Positions 16,153 to 24,126 of a stretch of 64,000 nucleotides of DNA are shown one piece after another. Origin of the DNA: Haloferax massiliensis (GTDB taxonomy: Archaea; Halobacteriota; Halobacteria; Halobacteriales; Haloferacaceae); assembly GCF_001368915.1 (NCBI RefSeq), contig NZ_CSTE01000002.1:1337737-1401736 (forward strand). Direction: 5' to 3'. The position numbers and the translations under genes were made by a program. Position 1 is the first letter of the stretch. Each line of letters opens with the position of its first letter. The notes under the pieces were generated by a model that searched no databases, was not told the DNA's origin, and saw only the letters and a program-made list of their open reading frames with translations.

Positions 16153-17850
16153 CTACTGAACGTACTTCGTCACGTCGGCATCGACGCCCACGTCGGCCGC
16201 GTCGGCGTAGGGGCGATTCACCACGATGTCGCCGGCGGTCGACCGGCCGATGCCGGGGATGGCGGTGAGTTCGTCCATCGACGCCTCGTTGAAGTCGAGC
16301 GGGTAGGGAACGCCGGTGACGGAGCGGTAGCCGTGGTCGACGACGGCCACGTCGATTGTCTTTCCGAGTTCGCGCTCGCCCGGAATCCCGACCAAAAGCG
16401 GGTAGGTCCCGAGCTGGCGGCCGAACGTCCGGCCGTCCTGATGGTATTCGAGGTGGACGTTCGGGAGGACCGTGCCCGCGGGGGCGACCCGGCGGAGCAT
16501 CGGGCGGTCGATCTCCTCGCGGACTTCTTTTTTGTACGTCTTGAACAGCTGTTTGTGGTCGCGGGCGATGTCGGCGCCCGTGTCGGACATGTCGGTGCCG
16601 TCGAACGCCATCACCTGCCGGATGTTGATGCGGCGGACCATGAGGCCCTCGTCGTAGACGCGGTGGAGGAACCGCTTGTTGTGCTCGAACGTCTCCTCGC
16701 GCTCGCCTTTCAGCCCGTGGAGGAGGTTGATGCCGGGGAGGAGCTTCGGCAGGCGGTTCGCGGCGTCGGAACCGTGGGTCGGCGCGTCCGCGGGGTCGTC
16801 GCCGGGCCGCCAGCCGGCGACCTCGTTGACGATTTTGACCGCCTCGAAGCACTCGTCGGCGGAGACGTTGAGGTTGTTCTCCTCTTGGACCACGGGGTCG
16901 GCGGATTCGAGGCCGAACGCCGCGGTGTCGCCCGCCGTGTTGTGCTCGGCGATGACGCGGAGCGCCTCGCGGGACTTCTCGGGCCAGCCGACGATGGTGA
17001 TGGGGTTGACGTTGTCGAGGTGGAGCGTGCCGAGGTCCGGCGCGACCTCGCGGATGCCGCCGTAGAGCCGGCGGAGCGCGTCGGGGTTCGGAGCTTCGCC
17101 GTCGCCGCCGAACGCGAGGATGTCGGCCTGCCGGCCGAGTCGGAAGTGCCGCGCGCCGCGGTCGTAGAGGTTCTCGACCTCCTTGACGACGGAGTCGGCG
17201 GTGCGGAACGCGGGGTTGCCGTACAGCGGTTCGGTGCAGAACGAACAGCGGTAGGCACAGCCCCGCGAGGTCTCCATCTCGCAGATGAGGTGGTCGGGGT
17301 GGTTCGGGTGCTGTTCGACCACGAACGCGCCCGTGGCGGCCCAGCGGTCGAGTTCCTCGTTGTCGCGCATGCGGTTGCCGAAGCCTTCGAGGCCGGAGTC
17401 GACGAGGTCGTAGGCGGCCGCCTCGATGTCGCCTTTGGCGACGAAGTCGTAGTCGAGGTTCTTGCGCTCCATGTCCTGGCCGCCGGCGTTCTCGTCGCCG
17501 ACGCCGAAGCGAATCGGCCCGCCCATCAGGGCGGTGCCCTCGGCGACCCACGCGAGTTCGCGCACCTCGTCTGGCTCGGCGGGCGTCCCGCCGACGTACT
17601 TGCCGGGGACGGTCATGCCGCCGATGTAAATCATGAGGTCGGCGTCGGCCACGTCGCGCCACTTCTGTCTGTCGTCGCGGAGTTCGTCGATGGTGTGGTA
17701 GACGACGTTGGACTCGGGGACGCCCGCGTCGACCACCGCACCCGCGGTGAACCTCGGATACGTCGAGATGTACGGCGGCACGCCGAAGTGCGCCGGCTCG
17801 TCGACGTACCCGTCGACGATAGTCACGGTGAGGTCGGCGGGGTCGGTCAT
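16153..17850 (-). CDS. Radical SAM protein with C-terminal helix-hairpin-helix (COG1031-like)
   Basis: 565 residues from ATG 17850; the longer frame crosses the divergent gene's promoter. Order: N-terminal B12-binding-like Rossmann region (TIVDGYVDEPAHFGVPPYISTYP), then the radical SAM cluster CAYRCSFC near residue 195 in METSRGCAYRCSFCTEPLYG, TIM-barrel elements (GLESADPVVQEENNLNVS), and at the C-terminus a helix-hairpin-helix MDELTAIPGIGRSTAGDIV. The enzyme should cleave SAM with a [4Fe-4S] cluster. The HhH hints at nucleic-acid binding, so RNA modification is a reasonable guess. It diverges from the DUF7559-hsp20 pair. Confidence 0.85.
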   Translation of the reverse strand: MTDPADLTVTIVDGYVDEPAHFGVPPYISTYPRFTAGAVVDAGVPESNVVYHTIDELRDDRQKWRDVADADLMIYIGGMTVPGKYVGGTPAEPDEVRELAWVAEGTALMGGPIRFGVGDENAGGQDMERKNLDYDFVAKGDIEAAAYDLVDSGLEGFGNRMRDNEELDRWAATGAFVVEQHPNHPDHLICEMETSRGCAYRCSFCTEPLYGNPAFRTADSVVKEVENLYDRGARHFRLGRQADILAFGGDGEAPNPDALRRLYGGIREVAPDLGTLHLDNVNPITIVGWPEKSREALRVIAEHNTAGDTAAFGLESADPVVQEENNLNVSADECFEAVKIVNEVAGWRPGDDPADAPTHGSDAANRLPKLLPGINLLHGLKGEREETFEHNKRFLHRVYDEGLMVRRINIRQVMAFDGTDMSDTGADIARDHKQLFKTYKKEVREEIDRPMLRRVAPAGTVLPNVHLEYHQDGRTFGRQLGTYPLLVGIPGERELGKTIDVAVVDHGYRSVTGVPYPLDFNEASMDELTAIPGIGRSTAGDIVVNRPYADAADVGVDADVTKYVQ

Positions 17851-17940
17851 CGGTCGCGGTTCGGGTTCGACGCGGAAAACGCAACCGGTCGGCGCTCGCG
17901 GCCCCGCGCCGCGTCGTGGGGCGCTTCCGCCTCCCGCGCG

Positions 17941-17947
17941 TTTATGA
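17941..17947 (+). promoter_or_regulatory. TATA box of the zinc-finger/Hsp20 operon
   Basis: TTTATGA centred 27 nt before the ATG at 17971, predicting a leaderless transcript for the two-gene unit. Confidence 0.6.
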
Positions 17948-17970
17948 GCGTGGGAGCGTAACTGACGGCC

Positions 17971-18129
17971 ATGCCCGCGACCCTCGAAGTCAAGTGCGCC
18001 AACGAGGACTGCGAACTCGATATGTTCGAGATGCACTACACCTACGATATGCCCGACGACGTGACGGTGGCGGACTTCTCCTGTCCGTACTGCGGCGAGT
18101 CCCGCGCGCTGGAGGAGATTCAGCTATGA
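17971..18129 (+). CDS. Small zinc-finger protein (DUF7559-like)
   Basis: 52 residues. Cys residues occur as CANEDC near position 9 and as CPYCGES near 40, with the acidic/aromatic stretch MFEMHYTYDMPDDVTVADF between. It ends LEEIQL, and its TGA overlaps the ATG of the Hsp20 gene (ATGA), so the two are translationally coupled. A leaderless TATA box lies 27 nt upstream. The coupling to a small heat-shock protein suggests a role in protein quality control, but this is inference from position only; the family is uncharacterised. Confidence 0.8.
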   Translation: MPATLEVKCANEDCELDMFEMHYTYDMPDDVTVADFSCPYCGESRALEEIQL

Positions 18130-18611
18130 GCGACCTGCGGAAGTTCGGCGAGTCGGCGGCGAACGCCGTCCTCGAACGGGTCGGCCGCGGCGTCAGCCAG
18201 ATGCAGGAGCGCAAGCCGCTGGCCCACGACCTGCTCGAATCCGAGGACGCCTACCTCGTCGTCTTCGACGCGCCCGGCGCTCGCGCCGAGGACGTGCAGG
18301 TCCGCTTCCTCGACGGCGAGGTCGAGATTCGCATCGACCGCTTCCGCGACTTCCACGAGGGCTACGAGATGCGCTTCCCCGGCCGCGGTCTCACGCTCTC
18401 GGGGAAGGCGACCATCCCCTCCGACGCCTCGGTCGAGGCCGCCGAGGGGACCGCCACGGTCGGCAAGAACGGCACGCTCCAGATTCGGATTCCCAAGGAC
18501 GAGCGCGCGAGCGACATCGCCGTGACCGAGGAGGACGACGAGTCGGACGCCGACGCCGAGTCCGACGACGACGAAGTCGACTTCGGCGACGTGGACGACC
18601 AAGACGCCTGA
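18126..18611 (+). CDS. hsp20: Hsp20/alpha-crystallin family protein
   Basis: 161 residues. The alpha-crystallin domain runs from about residue 35 to 125: DAYLVVFDAPGARAEDVQVRFLDGEVEIRID, FPGRGLTLSGKATIP, and the C-terminal strand NGTLQIRIPK, corresponding to the family GVL motif and IxI-like tail. A very acidic C-terminal tail of about 30 residues follows, typical of halophilic adaptation. It is an ATP-independent holdase that binds unfolded proteins. The start overlaps the upstream zinc-finger gene. The divergent domain spacing suggests a haloarchaeal variant rather than the classical Hsp20. Confidence 0.85.
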   Translation: MSDLRKFGESAANAVLERVGRGVSQMQERKPLAHDLLESEDAYLVVFDAPGARAEDVQVRFLDGEVEIRIDRFRDFHEGYEMRFPGRGLTLSGKATIPSDASVEAAEGTATVGKNGTLQIRIPKDERASDIAVTEEDDESDADAESDDDEVDFGDVDDQDA

Positions 18612-18656
18612 CGTGCAGTCTTGGGCGCGACGCGCCCGCCGTTCCTCGTTTTCTCG

Positions 18657-19823
18657 TTAGTCGCCGTCGAGCGTCATCCCCTCGACCACCGCGAACTCCT
18701 CGTCGCCGTCGAAGCGGCGGGGGTCGAACGCGCCGGGAATCGATTCCTGACCGTCGCCGAGCACCGCCTCCGCGAGTCGCTCGCCGATTGCCGGTGCCCA
18801 CATGAAGCCGTGGCCGTGCCAGCCGGCGGCGACGAAGACGCCCTCGGCGACCGCGCCGACGAGCGGGTTCCGGTCCGGGGTCGCCCCGCAGAGGCCGGCC
18901 CACGCGCGGTCGAGTTCGGGTTCGGTCGACCCGTCTGCCTCCGACTCGCCCATATCGCCGACCGCCGTCCGGTGTCGAACCGCGTCGAGGGCGTCGGCGA
19001 CGAACCAGTCGTCCGCGGTCGGGTCCCAGTCGTCGGGGTCGGGTTCGACCGGTTCGACGCCGTCGCCCGCGAGGACGCCCGCGGGGTGCGGCCGGAGGTA
19101 CGACTCCTCTGTCGCGTCGTAGACGGTCGGCCCGCGGTAGTCGCAGTCGGCGACGAGCGCCTGCGCCCGGTAGGGTCTGAGCGCGATGGGGTGGCCCGCG
19201 TCGGCGAGCAGGCGGCGCGAGTGGACGCCGGCCGCGACGACGACGGCGTCGAAGCGGGCGGTCACTACGTCGTCGACGGCGACGCCCGGCGGGTCCGCCC
19301 GGAGTGACACCGCGTCGCCGACCCGGAACTCGACGCCCGCGGACTCGCACTTCTCGACGAACAGGTCCACGTAGGCCGCGGGGTCGGTCCAGCCGGCGTT
19401 CTCGGCGACGCCCGCGAGGAGCACGTCGTCGGTCCGAACCGGGAACCGGCCGGCCAGTTCGTCGGGCGCGACGAGCGACACCGCGCGGTCGTGGACGCGC
19501 ATTCGCTCGACCGCCCCTTCGAGCGCCGCGGCCGCCGCGTCGTCGCCCTCGCGCGCGAGGAAGACGTAGGGCGTCTCGTGGAAGGCGAACCCGCCGTCGC
19601 CCGAGAGGCTCCGAAACCGGGCCATCGCGCGGTCGGCGACGGCCACGTCGATGTCCTCCGCGTAGGCGTCGTAACAGATGCCGGCGGCGCGGCCCGTCGC
19701 CCCGCCGCCGGGCGCGTCGCGCTCGAACAGCGTGACCCGCGCCCCGCGCTCGGCGAGGTCGAAGGCGGTCGTCAGGCCGACCGCGCCCGCGCCGACGACC
19801 GCGACGCGCGCTGATTCGTTCAT
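18657..19823 (-). CDS. FAD-dependent oxidoreductase (DAO family)
   Basis: 388 residues from ATG 19823. The FAD-binding Rossmann motif is at the N-terminus: VAVVGAGAVGLTTAFDLAERGARVTLFERD, followed by GGGATGRAAGICYDAY. The C-terminal WAGLCGATPDRNPLVGAVAEGVFVAAGWHGHGFMWAPAIG is the conserved second FAD-contact region. The enzyme should oxidise an amino acid or amine such as glycine/sarcosine-type substrates; specificity is not readable. A longer frame extends upstream through the frameshifted gene's end, but that part is low-complexity and antisense-like. Confidence 0.87.
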   Translation of the reverse strand: MNESARVAVVGAGAVGLTTAFDLAERGARVTLFERDAPGGGATGRAAGICYDAYAEDIDVAVADRAMARFRSLSGDGGFAFHETPYVFLAREGDDAAAAALEGAVERMRVHDRAVSLVAPDELAGRFPVRTDDVLLAGVAENAGWTDPAAYVDLFVEKCESAGVEFRVGDAVSLRADPPGVAVDDVVTARFDAVVVAAGVHSRRLLADAGHPIALRPYRAQALVADCDYRGPTVYDATEESYLRPHPAGVLAGDGVEPVEPDPDDWDPTADDWFVADALDAVRHRTAVGDMGESEADGSTEPELDRAWAGLCGATPDRNPLVGAVAEGVFVAAGWHGHGFMWAPAIGERLAEAVLGDGQESIPGAFDPRRFDGDEEFAVVEGMTLDGD

Positions 19824-20084
19824 ACCCCGTCTGGGTCGGCGACCGACTTGAATGGCAGTTGCTCGCCGGTCGTGGGAGTGGCCGAGAACTTCGCGGCGCG
19901 GTCGCTCTGGATGTGTTGAGAGACGGGGTAGGTCGGCCGGCCGTGGCCCGCGTGGAAACCACGTGGGTCCGAAAGGAGCCACCCGACCGTGCCGTCACCT
20001 GTCCTCTCCGCCGACCGCCTAAAAGGCCTCCGGTGCTCGGCGGTCAGTTCGGAGACGCGGAGAATCCCGGGCGGCGCGCCCGAC

Positions 20085-20767
20085 TTACTCGGCGAACTCG
20101 TCGACGCCGCGGGCGGGGTAGCCGACCACGAGGTCGATGCCGGCGTCGCGGAGGTCGTCGACGCGTCGTCGGGGAGCGCGCGAGCGACGGGCCGCCGGCG
20201 GGAGACGTACGCGCCGACGGCGTCGAGAATCTCGTCGTCGTCGTCGGTGAGGGCGGTCGGGGCGTAAACCGCGACCTCGCCGTCGAAGCCGGCCGCTCGG
20301 AGCGCCCGAACGTCCCGGCGGGTCGACCGCGAGAGGAGTTCGTACTGCGTGCCGCCGGCGGCGAGGGCGATTCGCTCGATGCCCTCGGTGCCGACCCACG
20401 CGTCGGGCGCGCGCTCTCTCGCGGCGCGGAGCCGGGGGGCGACCGCGCGGCCCGCCTCGTCGTCGGTCAGATACGCGCCGTGACCGGCCACGAGCACCTG
20501 CCGAATCCCGTCGGGGAGCCACTCGTACAGCGAGTCGTCGCCGAGCGGGTCGAAGCCGTCGGCGCGGACCGGCGTGGTCAGGCGAACCTCTTTTTCGGCC
20601 GCGAGTTCGCGCAGCACGTCCTCGTCGGGGAGTCGCTCGCGGCCCTCGTAGTCGATGGCGACGACGTCGAGCGGGACCGACAGCGCCTCGCGCACGTCGC
20701 ACTCGGCGGGCTTGAGGGCGACTGCGTCCAGACCGGCTTTCGAGACCGCGCGCTCGGCGGTCAGCAT
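20085..20767 (-). pseudogene. Hypothetical haloarchaeal gene (DUF7388-like), frameshifted near its 3' end
   Basis: From ATG 20767 about 200 residues of normal haloarchaeal protein are read (MLTAERAVSKAGLDAVALK to ARALPDD). The frame then turns into a Ser/Thr/Pro-rich sequence that runs on into the next gene's upstream region. The natural ending, VDDLRDAGIDLVVGYPARG and DEFAE then stop at 20085, is in the other frame. The span of 683 nt is one base short of a multiple of three. The minus-strand text GCGTCGACGAC near 20160 would restore the frame if it were GCGGTCGACGAC. This is either a real one-base deletion or a sequencing error in a GG pair. The function is unknown; the fold may be barrel-like. 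Confidence 0.75.
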
Positions 20768-20897
20768 GCTATCACCACAGAAATTTCAGTACCGTCGCGG
20801 AACGCGATCCATCGTCTGTGCGACCATGTGAGAACGAGTAGCGCGGAGGAGGCCAAAACCCTGTCGATGACGGCGATGCTGGCTCGTCGCGGCGGCG

Positions 20898-20906
20898 TTT
20901 ATATAC
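20898..20906. promoter_or_regulatory. Orphan TATA-like element
   Basis: TTTATATAC in GC-rich surroundings. Read on the minus strand it could drive the frameshifted gene at 20767 with a leader of about 105 nt. Read on the plus strand it would start a transcript near 20927 with no clear ORF. Direction is undecided. Confidence 0.35.
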
Positions 20907-21032
20907 CGTCTATCGGCCCGGCCGCGACCGGCTCCGAATCGCGTGCCAGTCGGTCTCACCGCGAGAGACCGCCGTGTTCACCCGCGCACCGACACGATTG
21001 TATTCTGGACGCAATTCTGAACCCCGATTAGT

Positions 21033-21046
21033 ATTCGAAAACGAAT
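21033..21046. promoter_or_regulatory. Perfect palindrome ATTCG-AAAA-CGAAT
   Basis: Five-base arms around AAAA, about 65 nt before the DoxX TATA box. Size and symmetry fit a dimeric regulator site. The regulator is unknown. Confidence 0.35.
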
Positions 21047-21111
21047 CGTGACAGTCTCAAACGCCCGTTTTCGGTCATTCCCAGTTCTATGGATTCGGAA
21101 ATCGCGTCGCC

Positions 21112-21119
21112 GTTATATG
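21112..21119 (+). promoter_or_regulatory. TATA box of the DoxX gene
   Basis: GTTATATG about 44 nt before the ATG, giving an expected leader of about 18 nt that contains AAGGTGA (21146-21152), a good Shine-Dalgarno 6 nt before the start. Confidence 0.55.
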
Positions 21120-21158
21120 GGGTTCGCGGCCGACGATTCAGATGTAAGGTGAACCGAG

Positions 21159-21686
21159 ATGCCCGCTAACGCACAAATCGAGATGCTGGGGAACAGAATG
21201 GACTTCGACTACTCGCGGGGCGTCACGGGCTACGTGCTCGTGTTGACCCGCATCATCACCGGCTACTGGTTCCTCCACGCCGGGTGGGGGAAGCTGACCG
21301 GTGAGCCGTTCAGCGCCGCGGGCTACCTCGCGAACGCCCCCGCAGCCTCGCCGCTGCAGGGCTTCTTCGCGTGGGCCGCCGCGACCCCGTGGCTCCTCGA
21401 CCTCACGAACTTCATGGTTCCGTGGGGCGAGTTCCTCATCGGTCTCGGGCTCATCGTGGGCGCGCTCGTTCGGCTCGCCGCCTTCTTCGGCGGCGTCCTG
21501 ATGGTGTTCTTCTACCTCGGGAACGCCGATTGGGGCCACGGCGTGGTCAACGGCGACCTGTTCGGCCTCATGATGTTCGCCATCGTCGGCGCGCTCGCGG
21601 CGGGCCGCATCCTCGGCCTCGACGCCATCATCGAGAAGATGGAGTTCGTCCGACAGCGCCCCGCGCTCAAGTACCTCCTCGGCTGA
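21159..21686 (+). CDS. DoxX-family membrane protein
   Basis: 175 residues with four membrane segments typical of DoxX/SURF4-like proteins: GYVLVLTRIITGYWFLHAGWGKLTG, FMVPWGEFLIGLGLIVGALVRLAAFFG, a third helix LMVFFYLGNADWGHG and a fourth LFGLMMFAIVGALAAGRILG. DoxX is the small subunit of the archaeal terminal quinol oxidase/thiosulfate oxidoreductase; bacterial relatives act in redox stress with superoxide dismutase and sulfurtransferase. No partner subunit is adjacent here. The gene has a leader with a clear SD, unlike most neighbours, and a palindrome upstream, so dedicated regulation is plausible. Confidence 0.87.
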   Translation: MPANAQIEMLGNRMDFDYSRGVTGYVLVLTRIITGYWFLHAGWGKLTGEPFSAAGYLANAPAASPLQGFFAWAAATPWLLDLTNFMVPWGEFLIGLGLIVGALVRLAAFFGGVLMVFFYLGNADWGHGVVNGDLFGLMMFAIVGALAAGRILGLDAIIEKMEFVRQRPALKYLLG

Positions 21687-21750
21687 GGGGGTACCCGGGG
21701 GCAGAAAGGGAAGGGAGTTGTCGCGGGGGCGACGACACGCTGACGCCGGT

Positions 21751-21758
21751 TTGTTTTT
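21751..21758 (+). terminator. T-rich terminator candidate after the DoxX gene
   Basis: TTGTTTTT about 65 nt after the DoxX stop, in the gap before the convergent NUDIX gene. Confidence 0.4.
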
Positions 21759-21820
21759 CCGAACTGACGCAGACACCGCGAGCGGCCGCGCCGGCCCGCC
21801 CGTCGATAGAACGTCCCGCG

Positions 21821-22417
21821 CTACACCGGGTAGTCGGCGTCGGGGTCGACCACGCGGTCGACCTCCTCGGGGACGCGCCAGTCAGTCGTGAGTTCGAGCA
21901 GTTGGACGAGCATCCGCCCGGTCGCGCCCCAGACGGTGTAGCCGTCGACGTGGAAGAAGTGGAGCCGAATCTCGCCGTACTGCGGGTGGTCGCGGCGCTC
22001 CGACTCGTAGTTCGCGCGGGCGGTCAGGTCGTCGACCGCGAGCACCGCGATTTCGGCCACCTCGCGCCGGTCGGGTTCGTACTCGCGGTCGGGCACCGTG
22101 GCGACGAACGGCGAGACGGCGTAGTCGGTCACGGTTCGGATGTCGTCGAGTCGGCCGTGGAAATCGGCCTCCTCGGGTCGGAGCCCGATTTCCTCGTTGG
22201 ACTCGCGGAGCGCGGTCGCCCGCAGGTCCGCGTCGCTCGGTTCGCGCCCGCCGCCGGGGAAGCTCATCTGCCCCGGGTGCTCGCCGAGGTGGTCGGCGCG
22301 CTTCGTAAACAGGATGTGCGGCCGCTCGTCGCGGAACACGACGGGGGCGATGACGGCCGCCCGTCGGCCCGCGTCGACGGTCACCGGCTCGTGTCGGCTG
22401 ACGCCCGCGAGGTCCAT
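21821..22417 (-). CDS. NUDIX hydrolase, CoA-pyrophosphatase type
   Basis: 198 residues from ATG 22417. The Nudix box is present: GGGREPSDADLRATALRESNEEIGL (GX5EX7REUXEEXGU) near residue 50. It is preceded by HPGQMSFPGG, the extension typical of CoA diphosphatases (NudL/UPF0035 signature LSxHxGQxSFPGG). The enzyme hydrolyses CoA or a related nucleoside diphosphate derivative using Mg2+. It is the last of a minus-strand series: GT81-like gene, DUF7109 gene (ATGA overlap), then this gene 29 nt further. Confidence 0.88.
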   Translation of the reverse strand: MDLAGVSRHEPVTVDAGRRAAVIAPVVFRDERPHILFTKRADHLGEHPGQMSFPGGGREPSDADLRATALRESNEEIGLRPEEADFHGRLDDIRTVTDYAVSPFVATVPDREYEPDRREVAEIAVLAVDDLTARANYESERRDHPQYGEIRLHFFHVDGYTVWGATGRMLVQLLELTTDWRVPEEVDRVVDPDADYPV

Positions 22418-22446
22418 CGTCACGATTCGTAAAGAGATGCCGCGAC

Positions 22447-22935
22447 TTAGGCCTGCCCCTCCGCGTCCAGCGCGGCGTCGAGGCGGTCTCGAATCGACCC
22501 CACGTCGGTGTCGGCCCACGCTTCGAGGTCGTACGTCACGTCGAGTAGGCGGGCGATTTCGTCTTCGTCGCCGGCCTGAACCGCGCTCGCGGCCGCCGCG
22601 CGGAGGCGGGATTCGACCTGCGTGGCGAGTTCGTCCCGCGGCACCTCGCGGGTCGGGTAGTCGAGGATGTGCGGCAGGTCCTCCGCCCGGTCGGGGAGCG
22701 TCGGAAACGCCATCGGGCCGACGGTCAGGAGTTCCGCGTCCGTCTCGTCGTCCTCGTAGGGGACGAGGTAGTAGGCGTCGACCGCGTCGGAAATCGCGCC
22801 CGAGAGGGCCTCACCGTCGGTCTCGCGGCCCTGTTTGAACGCGAGTTCGCCCAGCGCCGTCTCCAGTTCCTCGCGGGTGAGCGCGCCGAAGAGGTCGACG
22901 ACGCCCGCGAGGTCGTCGTAGGTCGCCTCGCTCAT
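22447..22935 (-). CDS. Uncharacterised haloarchaeal protein (DUF7109-like)
   Basis: 162 residues, acidic, no membrane segments. It begins with a helix-rich EATYDDLAGVVDLFGALTREELETALGELAFK, which resembles a small helix-turn-helix or helical bundle, followed by AVDAYYLVPYEDDETDAELLTVGPMAFPTLPDRAEDLPHIL and a long helical C-terminus. Its start overlaps the stop of the glycosyltransferase-like gene (ATGA), so the two proteins are likely made together. I do not know a function; co-translation suggests a partner or regulator of the GT. Confidence 0.8.
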   Translation of the reverse strand: MSEATYDDLAGVVDLFGALTREELETALGELAFKQGRETDGEALSGAISDAVDAYYLVPYEDDETDAELLTVGPMAFPTLPDRAEDLPHILDYPTREVPRDELATQVESRLRAAAASAVQAGDEDEIARLLDVTYDLEAWADTDVGSIRDRLDAALDAEGQA

Positions 22936-24038
22936 CGTCCTGCCTCCTCCCGCACGTCGTCGAGGTCGGCGCTCGCGGCGGCAAGCACCGCATCGGGCGA
23001 CAGCGACGTGTCTTTCCACGCCGGGAGCCGCGTGTCCTCGCCGGGCTTCGAGATGGCATCGGCGTAGGTAGCGACCTGCTCGCGCTCGTCTCCGCGGTCG
23101 TAGTCGAAGCCGTTGAACGCCGCGTCGGCCGCGTACTGCTCGACCAGACGGTTCCCGGCCTCGCGGTAGCGCTCTGCGAGCGTGTCGAACTCGACGTCTC
23201 CGCCGTGTTCGACGACCGCCCGGAGGAGCGTCCGCCCGACCGACTCGCTCATGTCCGAGAGGCCGGTCGGCCCGCTCACCGAGCGGTGGTCGTGTTCGTA
23301 CTCGCCGAGGTCGACCTGCGCGCTCCGGTCGAAGCCGGCGTGGGCGAAGGCGTCGCCGAGGGTGCCGACTTCGAGGCCCCACTTCCGCGGCGACCGCATC
23401 CGCACCGCGAGGTCCGAGGTGGTCGCGAACTCCCCGGCCAGCGCGTACCGAAAGGAGTCGAGGTACCGGACGACGGGGGCTTCAGTCTCGGCTTCGAGCG
23501 CGCGGACGAGCGGGGCGTAAAACAGCCTGAACAGCCGGCCGTAGAGCCGCCCCTCCTCGACGCGGGCGTAGTAGCCCTTCGAGAAGTCGTGGCCGTGCGC
23601 CAGCGGGAACAGGAGCCGCGGGACGTACCGCTCGTCGTAGGTCTTCGTGTCCGCGTCGTGGACGACGACGTACTCCTCGCGGGCGGCGCAGCCGAGCGCG
23701 AGCCACACGTCGCGGCCCTTGCCGCGCTCGCCGTCGAGACCGTGGGAGTCGAGGAGGTCGGCGACGCGGGGGCCGTCGCACCACAGCACGTCGAGCGGCA
23801 GGTCGTACTCGTCGAGCCAGTCGGCGAACGGGGCGACCCGGTCGGCGGGCGCGCGGAGGGGGACGACGACCCGCGCCGGCGAGAGCGACTCCAGCGTCGA
23901 CAGCACCCGCTCGGCGGCGAGGCCGGCGTACTCCCGCTCCGTCATCGGCACGACCACGGCGGCGCGGTCGGTCGGGGCGTCGGGGACCGAACCGGCGAGG
24001 TCGTGGAGCGTCGTGACCCGCTCTTGTACGTACTCCAT
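22932..24038 (-). CDS. Glucosyl/mannosyl-3-phosphoglycerate synthase-like glycosyltransferase (GT81/GT2)
   Basis: 368 residues. The GT-A core is recognisable: AAVVVPMTEREYAG near residue 25, GKGRDVWLALG (glycine-lysine region used by GpgS), VVVHDADTKTYDERYVPRLL with the metal-binding DAD, GYYARVEEGRLYGRLFRLFYAPLVRAL, and GLEVGTLGDAF. This is the layout of glucosyl-3-phosphoglycerate synthases, which start glucosylglycerate synthesis. In haloarchaea the product is uncertain, so the assignment is to family only. ATGA-coupled to the DUF7109-like gene. Confidence 0.78.
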   Translation of the reverse strand: MEYVQERVTTLHDLAGSVPDAPTDRAAVVVPMTEREYAGLAAERVLSTLESLSPARVVVPLRAPADRVAPFADWLDEYDLPLDVLWCDGPRVADLLDSHGLDGERGKGRDVWLALGCAAREEYVVVHDADTKTYDERYVPRLLFPLAHGHDFSKGYYARVEEGRLYGRLFRLFYAPLVRALEAETEAPVVRYLDSFRYALAGEFATTSDLAVRMRSPRKWGLEVGTLGDAFAHAGFDRSAQVDLGEYEHDHRSVSGPTGLSDMSESVGRTLLRAVVEHGGDVEFDTLAERYREAGNRLVEQYAADAAFNGFDYDRGDEREQVATYADAISKPGEDTRLPAWKDTSLSPDAVLAAASADLDDVREEAGR

Positions 24039-24126
24039 CGTGTCGGTCGTGGACCCGGGCGAGCAAAAGTGCGGCGAGAGCCGAACCGGCTGCCGGCTTC
24101 GCTCCGAGCGCCCCCGACCGACCCGT

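Larger units (their letters stand above)
20768..21158. other. Intergenic region (391 nt) with promoter elements and a palindrome
   Basis: No credible coding sequence on either strand. It holds an orphan TATA-like site at 20898-20906, an AT-richer centre, the palindrome at 21033-21046, and the DoxX gene promoter (21112-21119) with its SD (21146-21152). Confidence 0.6.

Noticed and set aside
19824..20084. C-terminal extension of the frameshifted gene, which would give a 315-residue protein
   Set aside because: After the frameshift point the sequence is Ser/Thr/Pro-rich and unlike haloarchaeal proteins, and a better ending exists in the neighbouring frame.
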